Below, piece by piece: positions 17,188 through 25,351 of a DNA stretch of 64,000 nucleotides. The stretch lies in NCBI GenBank assembly GCA_012728115.1, contig JAAYFS010000023.1, positions 30,049-94,048 of the forward strand. The letters run 5' to 3'. The notes under the pieces were generated by a model. It was not told the DNA's origin, searched no databases, and saw only the letters and a list, made by a program, of their open reading frames with translations. Source of the stretch: Bacillota bacterium. Lineage in GTDB: Bacteria > Bacillota > Limnochordia > Darwinibacteriales > JAAYFS01. The position numbers and the translations under genes were made by a program. Positions within the stretch are counted from its first letter, which is position 1, and every line of letters starts with the position of its first letter.

Positions 17188-17760
17188 CTAAACTAAACCC
17201 TCAAAACCTTTGAAAGCTAATGCAAGAATTCCTGCTATGATAAAAGCAATAGCAGCACCTCTTAGTGGTTTGGGAATATCTGCAAATTCCAACTCTTCTC
17301 TGATAGCTGCCAAAATAATTAAGGCAAGGGAAAAACCAACTCCAGCTCCAATTGCAAAAATAATCGACTCACCTAGATTGTATGATCCTTGAGCCAAAAG
17401 TACCGCCATACCTAAAATAGCACAGTTTGTCGTAATTAATGGCAAATAGATACCTAAGGCACGATAAAGAGCAGGACTTGCCTTGTGTAAAAACATCTCA
17501 ACTAGTTGTACCAATGACGCGATCGTTAAAATGAACGCAACCGTTTGCAAATACTCTATTCCAAAAGGTGCAAGAATAAAATGTTGGATTAACCAAGTGA
17601 CAGTTGAAGCAACAACCATTACGAAAGTCGTTGCTAGTCCCATCCCTATCGACGTTTCAAATTTGGTGGAGACACCAATGAATGGGCAGATGCCCAAAAA
17701 TCTGACCAACACAAAGTTATTAACAAATGCCGCACCTAGAAAAATCAGAAATAGTTCCAT
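17188..17760 (-). CDS. rnfA: Rnf complex subunit A
   Basis: This 190-residue integral membrane protein with six helices is homologous to NqrE. NNFVLVRFLGICPFIGVS near the N-terminus and LPLITTNCAILGMAV in the middle carry the conserved cysteines shared by RnfA and RnfE, which hold an intramembrane iron-sulfur centre. The ATG follows AGGAGG. It lies 11 bp after rnfE. Confidence 0.95.
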   Translation of the reverse strand: MELFLIFLGAAFVNNFVLVRFLGICPFIGVSTKFETSIGMGLATTFVMVVASTVTWLIQHFILAPFGIEYLQTVAFILTIASLVQLVEMFLHKASPALYRALGIYLPLITTNCAILGMAVLLAQGSYNLGESIIFAIGAGVGFSLALIILAAIREELEFADIPKPLRGAAIAFIIAGILALAFKGFEGLV

Positions 17761-17771
17761 TGCTCCACCTC

Positions 17772-18395
17772 CTATTCAGCCTTACTCGATTTGGATTTAA
17801 ATTTGTTTATCATAATCGGTATTAAGTTCATTAACCCAAGCAAGAGACCAAGAGTTATAAATGCGCCAGGCGCTTGGCCCATTATCTTCCAAGGTGTAAA
17901 TCCATCTCCTAAAACAGAATAACCTAGCAACTTTCCTTCTCCGAGTAGCTCCCGAATAGAGCTAAGAAGAACTAATGCCCAAGTGAAACCTAATCCCATA
18001 CCTAGAGCATCAAAACCAGACCAAATAACTGGCATCTTGGAAGCATATGCTTCAGCTCTACCGAGTACGATACAGTTCACTGCAATCAATGGAATGAACA
18101 CTCCTAAAACCGAATGAATATCGGGCATAAACGCTTTCATCACTAATTCAACAATTGTAACAAAGGTTGAAATAAGAACGATATAAGCGGGAATACGAAC
18201 TCCAGATGGGATAACCTTTTTTAGTAAGCTGATTATCAAACTCGAACATACTAAAACAAAAGTAGTTGCCACTCCCATAGAGACTCCATTCACAACACTT
18301 GTTGTAACACCCAGCACTGGACAAAGACCGATAAGCAACCGAAAAGTCGGATTCTCTGCCCAAAGTCCCTTAGTGAAATCCTTAAACATTCTCAC
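17772..18395 (-). CDS. rnfE: Rnf complex subunit E
   Basis: This integral membrane subunit is paralogous to RnfA, with six helices, the motif NPTFRLLIGLCPVLGVTTSV near the start and FIPLIAVNCIVLGRAEA in the middle. I chose GTG at 18395 rather than the ORF-track start at 18413. GTG lies eight bases after GGAGG and one base after the rnfG stop (TAAAGTG). An ATG six bases further on (18389) is the alternative. With this start it has 207 residues, usual for the family. The C-terminal tail is lysine/serine rich. Confidence 0.94.
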   Translation of the reverse strand: MRMFKDFTKGLWAENPTFRLLIGLCPVLGVTTSVVNGVSMGVATTFVLVCSSLIISLLKKVIPSGVRIPAYIVLISTFVTIVELVMKAFMPDIHSVLGVFIPLIAVNCIVLGRAEAYASKMPVIWSGFDALGMGLGFTWALVLLSSIRELLGEGKLLGYSVLGDGFTPWKIMGQAPGAFITLGLLLGLMNLIPIMINKFKSKSSKAE

Positions 18396-18396
18396 T

Positions 18397-18993
18397 TTAC
18401 CGCCCTCCTTCATAAGCAGGAACAGCTATTTCAAGCCCTAATCGTACTGCATCTGTAACTGCTTTTGCTGAAACCGTAGCACCAGTTAAATTATCGATAT
18501 CTCTATTAAGTGTTATCGGATCATTAGTTGTCAACCCGATAAACTGATCACGAAACTCCGCTCCTTCAATTCTTGAACCTATTCCTGGGGTTTCTCCATG
18601 TTCCAGTATCGTTATCGAACTAATTTTCATTTCAGGTACATGTACCCCAACTAAAACCTTCAAAACACCGCCATAACCACTTTCCTCAGTCACAAATGCA
18701 AAACCAACTGGCTCTTCACTCTCATCGAGCGATTCAATAATCATACTGACGCGTTCTTTGTTTTTCTGATCTGCACCAGGCGAAGGGTGATCAGAACTTG
18801 GTGATTGTGCAGGCAATTCGACACTTCGTACAGATTTTGTTCCAGGAAGAACCTCTAGAACAGATTCCTGCAAACGACGAGCTAAGTTATCTTGAATGAT
18901 TGGTTGGGTCCAACTATTTGTTAGGCTTAACACCAATCCCGAAACCATTCCAATTACGGTTAGGACGATAATCATTCTAAGCGTTTCACGCAT
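18397..18993 (-). CDS. rnfG: Rnf complex subunit G (covalent FMN)
   Basis: This 198-residue subunit has one N-terminal helix (about 7-26) and an extracytoplasmic FMN-binding domain. The flavinylation motif NLTGATVSAKAV contains T173, the expected FMN-phosphothreonyl site, which ApbE encoded downstream would modify. GYGGVLKVLVGV and HGETPGIGS are further family motifs. It overlaps rnfD by 8 bp. A low-complexity Ser/Pro-rich stretch (about 63-75) interrupts the N-terminal part. Confidence 0.95.
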   Translation of the reverse strand: MRETLRMIIVLTVIGMVSGLVLSLTNSWTQPIIQDNLARRLQESVLEVLPGTKSVRSVELPAQSPSSDHPSPGADQKNKERVSMIIESLDESEEPVGFAFVTEESGYGGVLKVLVGVHVPEMKISSITILEHGETPGIGSRIEGAEFRDQFIGLTTNDPITLNRDIDNLTGATVSAKAVTDAVRLGLEIAVPAYEGGR

Positions 18994-19918
18994 TCCCCTT
19001 CACCCCCTGACCATAAATCCGCGGTCTAGTAAATCTATTAATCAACGGTGTTAACATATTCATCAACAAGATCGAATACATTACGCCTTCGGGAGCCTTC
19101 GCCCACAACCGGATGATAACAAGGATTAATCCAGCCCCAATTCCAAATATCCAGCGACCCTTTGGTGTTACTGGGCTTGTTACCATATCTGTAGCCATAA
19201 AAATGGCTCCGAATAATAAACTACCAGCTAAGAGATGATAAACAGGGTCATGACCAAGTACTAAAGTTAATACAAATACAGTACCAAGATATCCCGCGCA
19301 GATGCGGTAATCCAGCACTCCCCTGTACAGCAAATAAACCCCTCCGAGTAAAATCGCAAGCGCAGATGTTTCACCCAATGAACCAGCAATATTTCCGAAG
19401 AAAAGCTCTGCGTAAGGAACTACACCAGAGCCAAGCTGAAGAGGGGTAGCTACTGTTACAGCGTCAAAAGGTGATACCCAAGTAGCCATTAAATTGGCAA
19501 AGGAAACACTTAAAAATGCCCTGCCAACTAATGCAGGATTGAAAGGATTGTACCCTAGTCCACCAAAAATCTGCTTACCAATAACGATAGCTACAATAGC
19601 GCCTAAAACAACCGCAAAACTAGGAATTTGTGGTGGTAGAGTAAATGCTAGCAATATACCAGTAACTAAAGCACTTCCATCATAAATAGTTACTGGTTTT
19701 TTACGTAGCGATTGACAAGCCGCTTCGGCAGCGACTGCTGTCACAGAACTTATAACAAGAATTCTTAATGCATCAAGTCCAAAAAAATAAATCGATGCAA
19801 AAATTACTGGAAAGAGTGCTAAGACAACTGAAAACATTATTTTCGGAGTAGTATCCCCATCACGTACATGAGGTGAAGGTGATACTACTAATAACCGCTT
19901 GTTTGCATTATTTTCCAT
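18986..19918 (-). CDS. rnfD: Rnf complex subunit D (covalent FMN)
   Basis: This integral membrane subunit of about 310 residues is homologous to NqrB. It starts near VVSPSPHVRDGDTT, typical of RnfD, and has about nine helices including GLGYNPFNPALVGRAFL. The flavinylation region reads DAVTVATPLQ, with the threonine before Pro conserved but S-G replaced by T-V. I chose ATG at 19918, seven bases after GGAGG, rather than the overlapping TTG one codon earlier. Confidence 0.94.
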   Translation of the reverse strand: MENNANKRLLVVSPSPHVRDGDTTPKIMFSVVLALFPVIFASIYFFGLDALRILVISSVTAVAAEAACQSLRKKPVTIYDGSALVTGILLAFTLPPQIPSFAVVLGAIVAIVIGKQIFGGLGYNPFNPALVGRAFLSVSFANLMATWVSPFDAVTVATPLQLGSGVVPYAELFFGNIAGSLGETSALAILLGGVYLLYRGVLDYRICAGYLGTVFVLTLVLGHDPVYHLLAGSLLFGAIFMATDMVTSPVTPKGRWIFGIGAGLILVIIRLWAKAPEGVMYSILLMNMLTPLINRFTRPRIYGQGVKGNA

Positions 19919-19933
19919 CAAAACCCCTCCTTG

Positions 19934-21256
19934 CTAACTGTTTTGTCGACGTTGTGCGCTGACAATTTCATTTTTCGCCAATCTAATCCAATGGAGCAAG
20001 TGTCTTTTGGATGGGCAAATATACGTACAACATCCACATTCGATACAATCCATAGCACCATAATCCGCTGCCTCATCCCAAAGATCATACATTCCATATT
20101 TCTCAAGACGCAATGGCAATAAATATGCGGGACAAACATCAACACAGCGAGAACATTTAATGCAAGGCATAGGATCGTATTGGACAGTTTCATCTTGGGT
20201 AAATACCAAAACCCCGCCAGTAGCTTTCATAATTGGAGCATCCAAATCAAACTGGGCTAGCCCCATCATCGGACCACCAATAATTACTTTACCTGGTTCA
20301 CCGTTAAACCCACCACAAGCTTCGATTACGTCCTTGATCGGAGTTCCTATTCTAACATACAAGTTATCTGGTTCAGAAACTCCACTACCTGTGACGGTAA
20401 CAACTCTGCCGATCAATGGGCGCCCATCTCGAGTTGCCTCAACTGTAGCTATCGCAGTTCCAATGTTATGAACAATCACTCCAACTTGGAATGGAAGTCC
20501 ATGGGAAGGTACTTCTCGGCCAGTTAAGGCTTTTATCAGTTGTTTTTCTCCGCCTTGAGGATACTTTGTATCTAAGGCAACGATCGAAATAGCATCTGAA
20601 CCTTTCTTTTCTTCCAGAACTTTGATCGCGTCCAATTTATTATCTTCAACACCGATAATGATCTTACTAGCCCCAACTGCTTTGGCAAGAAGTTTTGCAC
20701 CAAGGATTACATCATCGGGTGATTCAATCATCATACGATGATCAGCTGTGAGATAAGGCTCACACTCACTACCATTGATAATTAAAAAGTCGATCTTAGC
20801 TTGTCCAGGTGGTTTTAATTTTACTGATGTTGGGAAGGCAGCTCCCCCCATACCAACGATTCCTGCTTCGAATATTTTGGCTAAAATCTCTTCCCTGCTT
20901 AACTGGATAGGATCGAAATGTGTATCTAATTTAACCCATCTGTCTTGTTCATCGTTCTCGATCACCACAGAGAGGACAGATCTGCCACTTATGTGTGGGC
21001 GCGGTTCAATGGCGATGACCTTGCCCGAAACAGGCGAATGAACCTTCGCACTAACTGGTTGGTCTGTTTCACCAATAACCTGACCCATTAAAACTTCGTC
21101 CCCTGGTTTCACAACTGCTTTCGTGGGTGCTCCGATATGTTGCTGCAATGGTACTACAAGTATGGATGGAGCCTTCATCTCTCTTATACTTTTGTGAGAC
21201 GTCAACTCTTTAGCATAGAGCGGATGCACTCCACCTCTAAACGTCTTTAGCTTCAA
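19934..21256 (-). CDS. rnfC: Rnf complex subunit C (NADH-side, FMN and iron-sulfur)
   Basis: This 440-residue peripheral subunit links the complex to NAD. The N-terminal FRGGVHP motif is near-invariant in RnfC. A NuoF-like flavin/NADH domain follows (GAGIVGMGGAAFPTSVK, INGSECEPYLTADHRMM), and then two [4Fe-4S] motifs: CIKCSRCVDVCP (about 373-384) and CIECGCCTYICPSKR (about 412-426). The start is TTG at 21256 behind GTGAGGG. It is the first gene of the operon. The 98 bp upstream region to trmL is AT-rich but I could not fix a confident promoter. Confidence 0.96.
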   Translation of the reverse strand: MKLKTFRGGVHPLYAKELTSHKSIREMKAPSILVVPLQQHIGAPTKAVVKPGDEVLMGQVIGETDQPVSAKVHSPVSGKVIAIEPRPHISGRSVLSVVIENDEQDRWVKLDTHFDPIQLSREEILAKIFEAGIVGMGGAAFPTSVKLKPPGQAKIDFLIINGSECEPYLTADHRMMIESPDDVILGAKLLAKAVGASKIIIGVEDNKLDAIKVLEEKKGSDAISIVALDTKYPQGGEKQLIKALTGREVPSHGLPFQVGVIVHNIGTAIATVEATRDGRPLIGRVVTVTGSGVSEPDNLYVRIGTPIKDVIEACGGFNGEPGKVIIGGPMMGLAQFDLDAPIMKATGGVLVFTQDETVQYDPMPCIKCSRCVDVCPAYLLPLRLEKYGMYDLWDEAADYGAMDCIECGCCTYICPSKRHLLHWIRLAKNEIVSAQRRQNS

Positions 21257-21354
21257 TTACCCTCACCTCACACATCTTTGTACATTTATGCACAACAAGT
21301 ACATACTTCGAGACTAAATCAAATTTTCCTGTATCAAATTTTTTTATCTTAAGC

Positions 21355-21801
21355 TTAACTAAATCCATGCTGACGCCATGCTTCATAAATCACTATTGCA
21401 ACCGTATTCGAAAGATTTAATGACCTGGGATTCTTCATCGGTAAAGTTACATGACTTTGGGAGTATTGAGCTAAGATATCCTTGTCTATACCCTTGCTCT
21501 CGCTTCCGAAGACCAAGAAACTTCCTTTCGGATATTGGACATCAGTATAAAGGTGTGTTCCATCGGTTTCTACTAAAAAAATATTCTGAGGATTCTCGGT
21601 TGAAATAAAGTCGCCCCAGCTATCATGAATCTTATATTCAAGATGTTCCCAGTAATCCAATCCAGCTCTTTTTAATCTTTTGTTGTCAAGAAAAAATCCC
21701 AAAGGACGAATTAGATGGAGGCGACATCCTGTGATCACACATAATCGAGCAATATTTCCAGTGTTTTCGGGTATTTCTGGTTGAAATAAAACTACGTTCA
21801 C
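21355..21801 (-). CDS. trmL: tRNA (cytidine(34)-2'-O)-methyltransferase TrmL
   Basis: This 148-residue SPOUT-class enzyme methylates the wobble nucleotide of tRNA-Leu. The motifs QPEIPENTGNIARLC at the N-terminus, LVFGSESKGI in the middle and LPMKNPRSLNLSNTVAIVIYEAWRQ at the C-terminus form the SAM-binding knot and are diagnostic for TrmL. The start is GTG at 21801 with only a weak GGATGTGAT upstream. It follows the envelope block and precedes rnfC on the same strand. Confidence 0.92.
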   Translation of the reverse strand: MNVVLFQPEIPENTGNIARLCVITGCRLHLIRPLGFFLDNKRLKRAGLDYWEHLEYKIHDSWGDFISTENPQNIFLVETDGTHLYTDVQYPKGSFLVFGSESKGIDKDILAQYSQSHVTLPMKNPRSLNLSNTVAIVIYEAWRQHGFS

Positions 21802-21841
21802 TTAATATCACATCCAATAAAAATACTTCCAAACGCGAATA

Positions 21842-21871
21842 CAGGATCTTTGACTAGATCCTGCTGTTTTT
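21842..21871. terminator. Hairpin after the envelope gene block
   Basis: There is an 8-bp stem, CAGGATCT / AGATCCTG, with a 6-base loop. The T-run (CTGTTTTTT) is on the plus strand, whereas the genes that end here are on the minus strand. It could block antisense transcription or be a weak terminator for the block. Confidence 0.5.
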
Positions 21872-21881
21872 TAGTATCAAA

Positions 21882-22568
21882 CTAGAAAAAGTAACGAACA
21901 TACACTTGAAGAAGTTGTTCACGCCAATGGGCCCCAAAATGAACAACATCAGGAATAAGGATGGTTTCGGCAGAAAGTTCCCAGTCTGTAAAAGCATAAT
22001 AATAAATCTGGGACGAAAAATCGCGTTTTTCTGCAACGTAACCTAACCCAGCAAAAAAGGTGTCCGAGTTTATTCCCATACTCAATCGCCAGGTACCAGA
22101 TCTTCTAAACTCCATAAATGGTTCGAGCTCAAAATGATTCGTAAGATCCATCGCTATCCGAAAAGTCCCTTCTACTCCGAAAAGACTTCCACCGAAACGT
22201 TGTGAGTATTTACCATAAGCACCAATACTCATTTCGAACGATTCATAGAATGGATCAAAATCACGCACCCAGCCATTTCCTGTATATCCCAAAAATGTAT
22301 ACTGAATATTTCCAGCAGACACAGTTCTACCTATCGAAAGCCAACCTGAAATCTCTTGGGAATGCACAGTTCGCCTTATAAAGCCCTCGACAAAATCTTC
22401 TTGAAATCCAAAAAAACTGATCGGAGTTAATTCCCTCATATAAGCTCCGATTCCAACTGCCCACTCTTGGCTATCATAACCGATCAGTAGTTGATTACTC
22501 ATACTAGCCGTAGCTGACTGGCCAACCAAGATTATTAGTACTGCTACCAATAACCCCCTAAGTTTCAT
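21882..22568 (-). CDS. Probable outer-membrane beta-barrel protein
   Basis: I do not recognise the family. The 228 residues begin with a signal peptide (hydrophobic 5-20, then SATAS). The rest is almost continuous alternating polar/aromatic beta strands (for example TWRLSMGINSDTFFAGLGYV and SSQIYYYAFTDWELSAETI). It ends ...LLQVYVRYFF, an aromatic strand with C-terminal Phe like the beta-signal recognised by BamA. About ten strands would fit. It is the last gene of a four-gene block of exported proteins that includes LolA-like and BepA-like proteins. An outer-membrane location is inference from this pattern. The ATG follows AAAGGGG. Confidence 0.6.
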   Translation of the reverse strand: MKLRGLLVAVLIILVGQSATASMSNQLLIGYDSQEWAVGIGAYMRELTPISFFGFQEDFVEGFIRRTVHSQEISGWLSIGRTVSAGNIQYTFLGYTGNGWVRDFDPFYESFEMSIGAYGKYSQRFGGSLFGVEGTFRIAMDLTNHFELEPFMEFRRSGTWRLSMGINSDTFFAGLGYVAEKRDFSSQIYYYAFTDWELSAETILIPDVVHFGAHWREQLLQVYVRYFF

Positions 22569-22587
22569 AAAAATTCCCCTTTAAACT

Positions 22588-23253
22588 TTAAAAACGTACT
22601 TCCCGTACATTGGGGAGTGCAGCTATATCGCTAGCATCGAAGTTTTCATTTAATTTGACATCGGATAGTTTAATACACCCTACATAAACTCCCTGATCAT
22701 AAATCTGAATGTTTACGGGCAACCAAAGATGGGAATCTACAGTTACCTCTAAGTATTGCGTTTCACTAACATCTATACGAAGAATATACTTTAAACCCTG
22801 ATCAGAAACAGTTATATTGTCAATCTTCGCTTCCATACCTTCAAACGTAAACAAGGTAGTGATATCACCAGTTATACTGAAGGAAAACTCACCTTGCATA
22901 TCCATATTCTCTAAATCGCTCACCATAATCAAATCAGATACTGGATTATAGGTTTTGGAAATCTTCTCATTTTGATCTACTACAGTAATGCTTCCAGCAA
23001 GAAATACAGGTTCTACTAATTCAAAGCGAAGCAACCCATGTTGACCACTATATTTTAAATTCGCTACCGATACGTTTTCTCTATTGTTTTGAAGGTACGA
23101 AATTGTAATTTGGGCACTAATCCCTGGTGATTCAAATACAGATTGATAAATCTTTTCTAAAACTTGATCCACATCGTAAGCTTCTTCGTTTGCTAGAGCA
23201 GTTACTCCATAAAAGACTAAACAAAAAACTAATAGAGAAATGATCTTTTTCAC
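22588..23253 (-). CDS. Exported LolA/LolB-fold protein (outer-membrane lipoprotein carrier-like)
   Basis: This 221-residue protein has a signal peptide (MKKIISLLVFCLVFYGVTALA). The remainder resembles the LolA fold: an N-terminal helix (VDQVLEKIYQSVFES) followed by long beta strands (FRLRF-like LLRFELVEPVF, KISKTYNPVSDLIMVSD, YLEVTVDSHLWLPVNIQIYD). The LWLPV segment near the C-terminus is common in LolA-like and sigma-E regulator proteins. The start is GTG behind AAAAGGAG. It lies 19 bp before the beta-barrel gene and 67 bp after the M48 gene. Function in lipoprotein transport is inferred from fold and neighbours. Confidence 0.6.
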   Translation of the reverse strand: MKKIISLLVFCLVFYGVTALANEEAYDVDQVLEKIYQSVFESPGISAQITISYLQNNRENVSVANLKYSGQHGLLRFELVEPVFLAGSITVVDQNEKISKTYNPVSDLIMVSDLENMDMQGEFSFSITGDITTLFTFEGMEAKIDNITVSDQGLKYILRIDVSETQYLEVTVDSHLWLPVNIQIYDQGVYVGCIKLSDVKLNENFDASDIAALPNVREVRF

Positions 23254-23320
23254 TACTACCTCTCTCCTTTTGTCTTTTTTACAAAATTCGGCTTAGTACT
23301 TTTTCTTATTGGGGCAAAAT

Positions 23321-24706
23321 TTAAGGAAGTACCACACCTTTGTAATCTATTTGGATACGGAACTTACCATTCTCCTGAACTATACTTGGGGTTAGATTTG
23401 ATCGTCTTTGTATCACTTGCGGAATTGGGTTAGAAATCGTTAACGGAACGAAATCTGGAACCTTAATCAAGTAAAACTGGGCTTCATCGTGGAGATTCTG
23501 GATTACCAAACCATTTTCATTCCAAAGTAAATTTGTTCCTAGGATAGCGCGACCAACTGGGATGGTGGAACTTCCTTCTATGTAACCTACAAAAACTTCG
23601 CCATCTTTTGTGTAAGCAAGCATTCTTCCATCTGGCGACCATGTAGGATTGGTGAAGTTAGCTCTACTGTTGATGTCATTAATTCTCCACTTGATTGCCA
23701 CATTTCCTAAACGGTTTAATAACCATATTTCCCAATATCCGTTGATTTCAACTACCACAGCTAGATACTTCCCGTTGGGAGACCATTGTGCCTGTTTTAC
23801 CTTATGATCTACTAACCAGGCAAAATCTTTTTCAAGTTGATGATCATACCCCCTCAGCTGGTAATCATTATTCTCAGGATTTGTGTAAACATCATAGCGT
23901 CCTTTTGGATCAGAGTTCACATCTTTAGTTTCCAAGATTACTGGCGCAATTGGCTCAGGTTCGCCCCAAAAATTAAGCAAAGCTTCTTCTAATCTAGCCC
24001 GTCTTTGAGGTGTTGGGGGATGAGTTTGAAAAAGAGATTTTGGTTGGTCATCCCCTTCTATGGCAAGTAAATGGTCAACTAAATGAACAGCACCACTAGG
24101 GTCAAATCCAGCTTTGGCGGCATACACCTGTCCATAAAAATCTGCTTCATATTCTGCCTCTCTGCCCCAGCCAGATTGGAGCAAATCCATTAATACCGTG
24201 CTTGCAGTTCTCAGCAATTCATTGTTCGATTCTTTTAACCACAAGAGACTAACTTCTATTAAGACAAAAAGACCAAGTTGTTTTAAGACTGCATTCAAAC
24301 CATGCTTTTTCTCCACGTGCGCCAATTCATGTCCTAATACGGCTGCTAGAACATGTTCGTCATCACCAATATTTCTTAACATTCCCTTAGTAATAAAGAT
24401 GAATCCGCCTGGCAAGGCAAAAGCATTAACATCATAAGTATCTAAAACAGTAAGTGAATATGTAAGCTCTTTGCGGTCAGTTACCGCAACTACCCGGGCA
24501 AAAACCTCATTTAACCTTTGTCGTTGATGAAGTGGTAGTTCATAGATTCCTCCATACTGTTCGACCAGCGCTGGAAAAGTAGAGGTACCGATGCTGATTT
24601 CAAATTGATCCATCAAACTTAGGTTTTCTTTCTCAGCTCTTACTATACCTGTGCTGGAAAACACAATAGCTATTATAAGTAAAACCGATATCGTTCTATT
24701 AGTCAA
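23321..24706 (-). CDS. Exported M48 metalloprotease fused to TolB-like beta-propeller repeats
   Basis: From the TTG at 24706 the protein has 461 residues: signal peptide, an M48 domain (about 25-240) with zinc motif HELAH (H126, E127, H130) and third-ligand helix EAEYEADFYG, then the motif FQTHPPTPQRRARLEEAL typical of BepA/LoiP-like M48 proteases. The C-terminal half carries PD40/TolB-like repeats (VKQAQWSPNGKYLAVV, NPTWSPDGRMLAYT). BepA normally carries TPRs here, so a propeller is unusual. The chosen start lies ten bases after GGAGG and overlaps the upstream gene by 8 bp; the ORF-track start would precede the Shine-Dalgarno. It may degrade or help assemble outer-membrane proteins. Confidence 0.8.
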   Translation of the reverse strand: MTNRTISVLLIIAIVFSSTGIVRAEKENLSLMDQFEISIGTSTFPALVEQYGGIYELPLHQRQRLNEVFARVVAVTDRKELTYSLTVLDTYDVNAFALPGGFIFITKGMLRNIGDDEHVLAAVLGHELAHVEKKHGLNAVLKQLGLFVLIEVSLLWLKESNNELLRTASTVLMDLLQSGWGREAEYEADFYGQVYAAKAGFDPSGAVHLVDHLLAIEGDDQPKSLFQTHPPTPQRRARLEEALLNFWGEPEPIAPVILETKDVNSDPKGRYDVYTNPENNDYQLRGYDHQLEKDFAWLVDHKVKQAQWSPNGKYLAVVVEINGYWEIWLLNRLGNVAIKWRINDINSRANFTNPTWSPDGRMLAYTKDGEVFVGYIEGSSTIPVGRAILGTNLLWNENGLVIQNLHDEAQFYLIKVPDFVPLTISNPIPQVIQRRSNLTPSIVQENGKFRIQIDYKGVVLP

Positions 24707-25226
24707 CTCCCAACCACCTCCAAGATGCGAGAATCTCATCTAACACTCCTACTGTATCGAAGAAGGCGGCGGCATCATCACCGATCGTAATTGTAAACAA
24801 CCATTCTTCAACTCGAACAAAGACTCGTTTTTCATACAACCTTTGTTTATTCTCCCCTTGGTAAGAATAAATAACACTTACAGCTGGAAAGCGGGCGACC
24901 TCGATATCCTGCACCGAATCAACTTCAAACCTAGCTAAACCCCCTAGTCCAGCATAAGCATCGATAATTCCCTGAACATAGTCTGGAAGAACCAACTCAG
25001 ATTGTTTCCCCAAATTCTCGATATACAAAATACTTGCTTCGCCTGGTCCATAAAAAACAGTCAAATAATCTGTACTAAGGCGGGCTTGAAAAATCCATCG
25101 ATGTGGTAGTGCAAAGCTAAAAAGCTCAAAATCATCAATATATGTAGAACCAAATGCACTTACAGGTAAAAAAACCAAGATTATTACGCAAAAAATTAAT
25201 CTCATTCTTCCGATACCAGGCCTCAA
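24699..25226 (-). CDS. Exported PsbP-like protein of unknown function
   Basis: This 175-residue protein has an arginine-containing signal peptide (RMRLIFCVIILVFLPVSAFG). The mature part resembles PsbP/DUF1795 domains: FSFALPHRWIFQ at the start, a central Tyr/Glu-rich sheet, and a final FFDTVGVLDEILASWRW helix typical of that fold. It is the first gene of the four-gene envelope block and overlaps the M48 gene by 8 bp. The start is TTG at 25226 after AAGGT; an ATG at codon 8 is the alternative. No specific role can be assigned. Confidence 0.6.
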   Translation of the reverse strand: MRPGIGRMRLIFCVIILVFLPVSAFGSTYIDDFELFSFALPHRWIFQARLSTDYLTVFYGPGEASILYIENLGKQSELVLPDYVQGIIDAYAGLGGLARFEVDSVQDIEVARFPAVSVIYSYQGENKQRLYEKRVFVRVEEWLFTITIGDDAAAFFDTVGVLDEILASWRWLGVD

Positions 25227-25351
25227 TCAATCTTACCTTCTTTCTCTTAGGGTATCTTTTATTTCTTGAAAACAATAACCAAATCCTTCATGTTTTTTCC
25301 CCTAATCAGATGGGAAAATTAATCAAAAGACTGGAATTTGGAGTGAAAGTA

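Noticed and set aside
19918-20193. 91-codon ORF on the minus strand within rnfC
   Set aside because: It lies in another frame inside rnfC, which has complete conserved Fe-S motifs there. Its Cys-rich look is a frame-shifted image of those motifs, and it has no ribosome binding site of its own.
15285-21256. Sodium-translocating NADH:quinone reductase (Nqr) instead of Rnf
   Set aside because: An RnfB with multiple ferredoxin motifs and the C-D-G-E-A-B order are present, and NqrA and NqrF are absent.
25154-25351. ORF-track N-terminus of the GltB-like protein
   Set aside because: It would overlap the start of the divergent PsbP-like gene and lacks a Shine-Dalgarno. TTG at 25352 has GGAG at eight bases.
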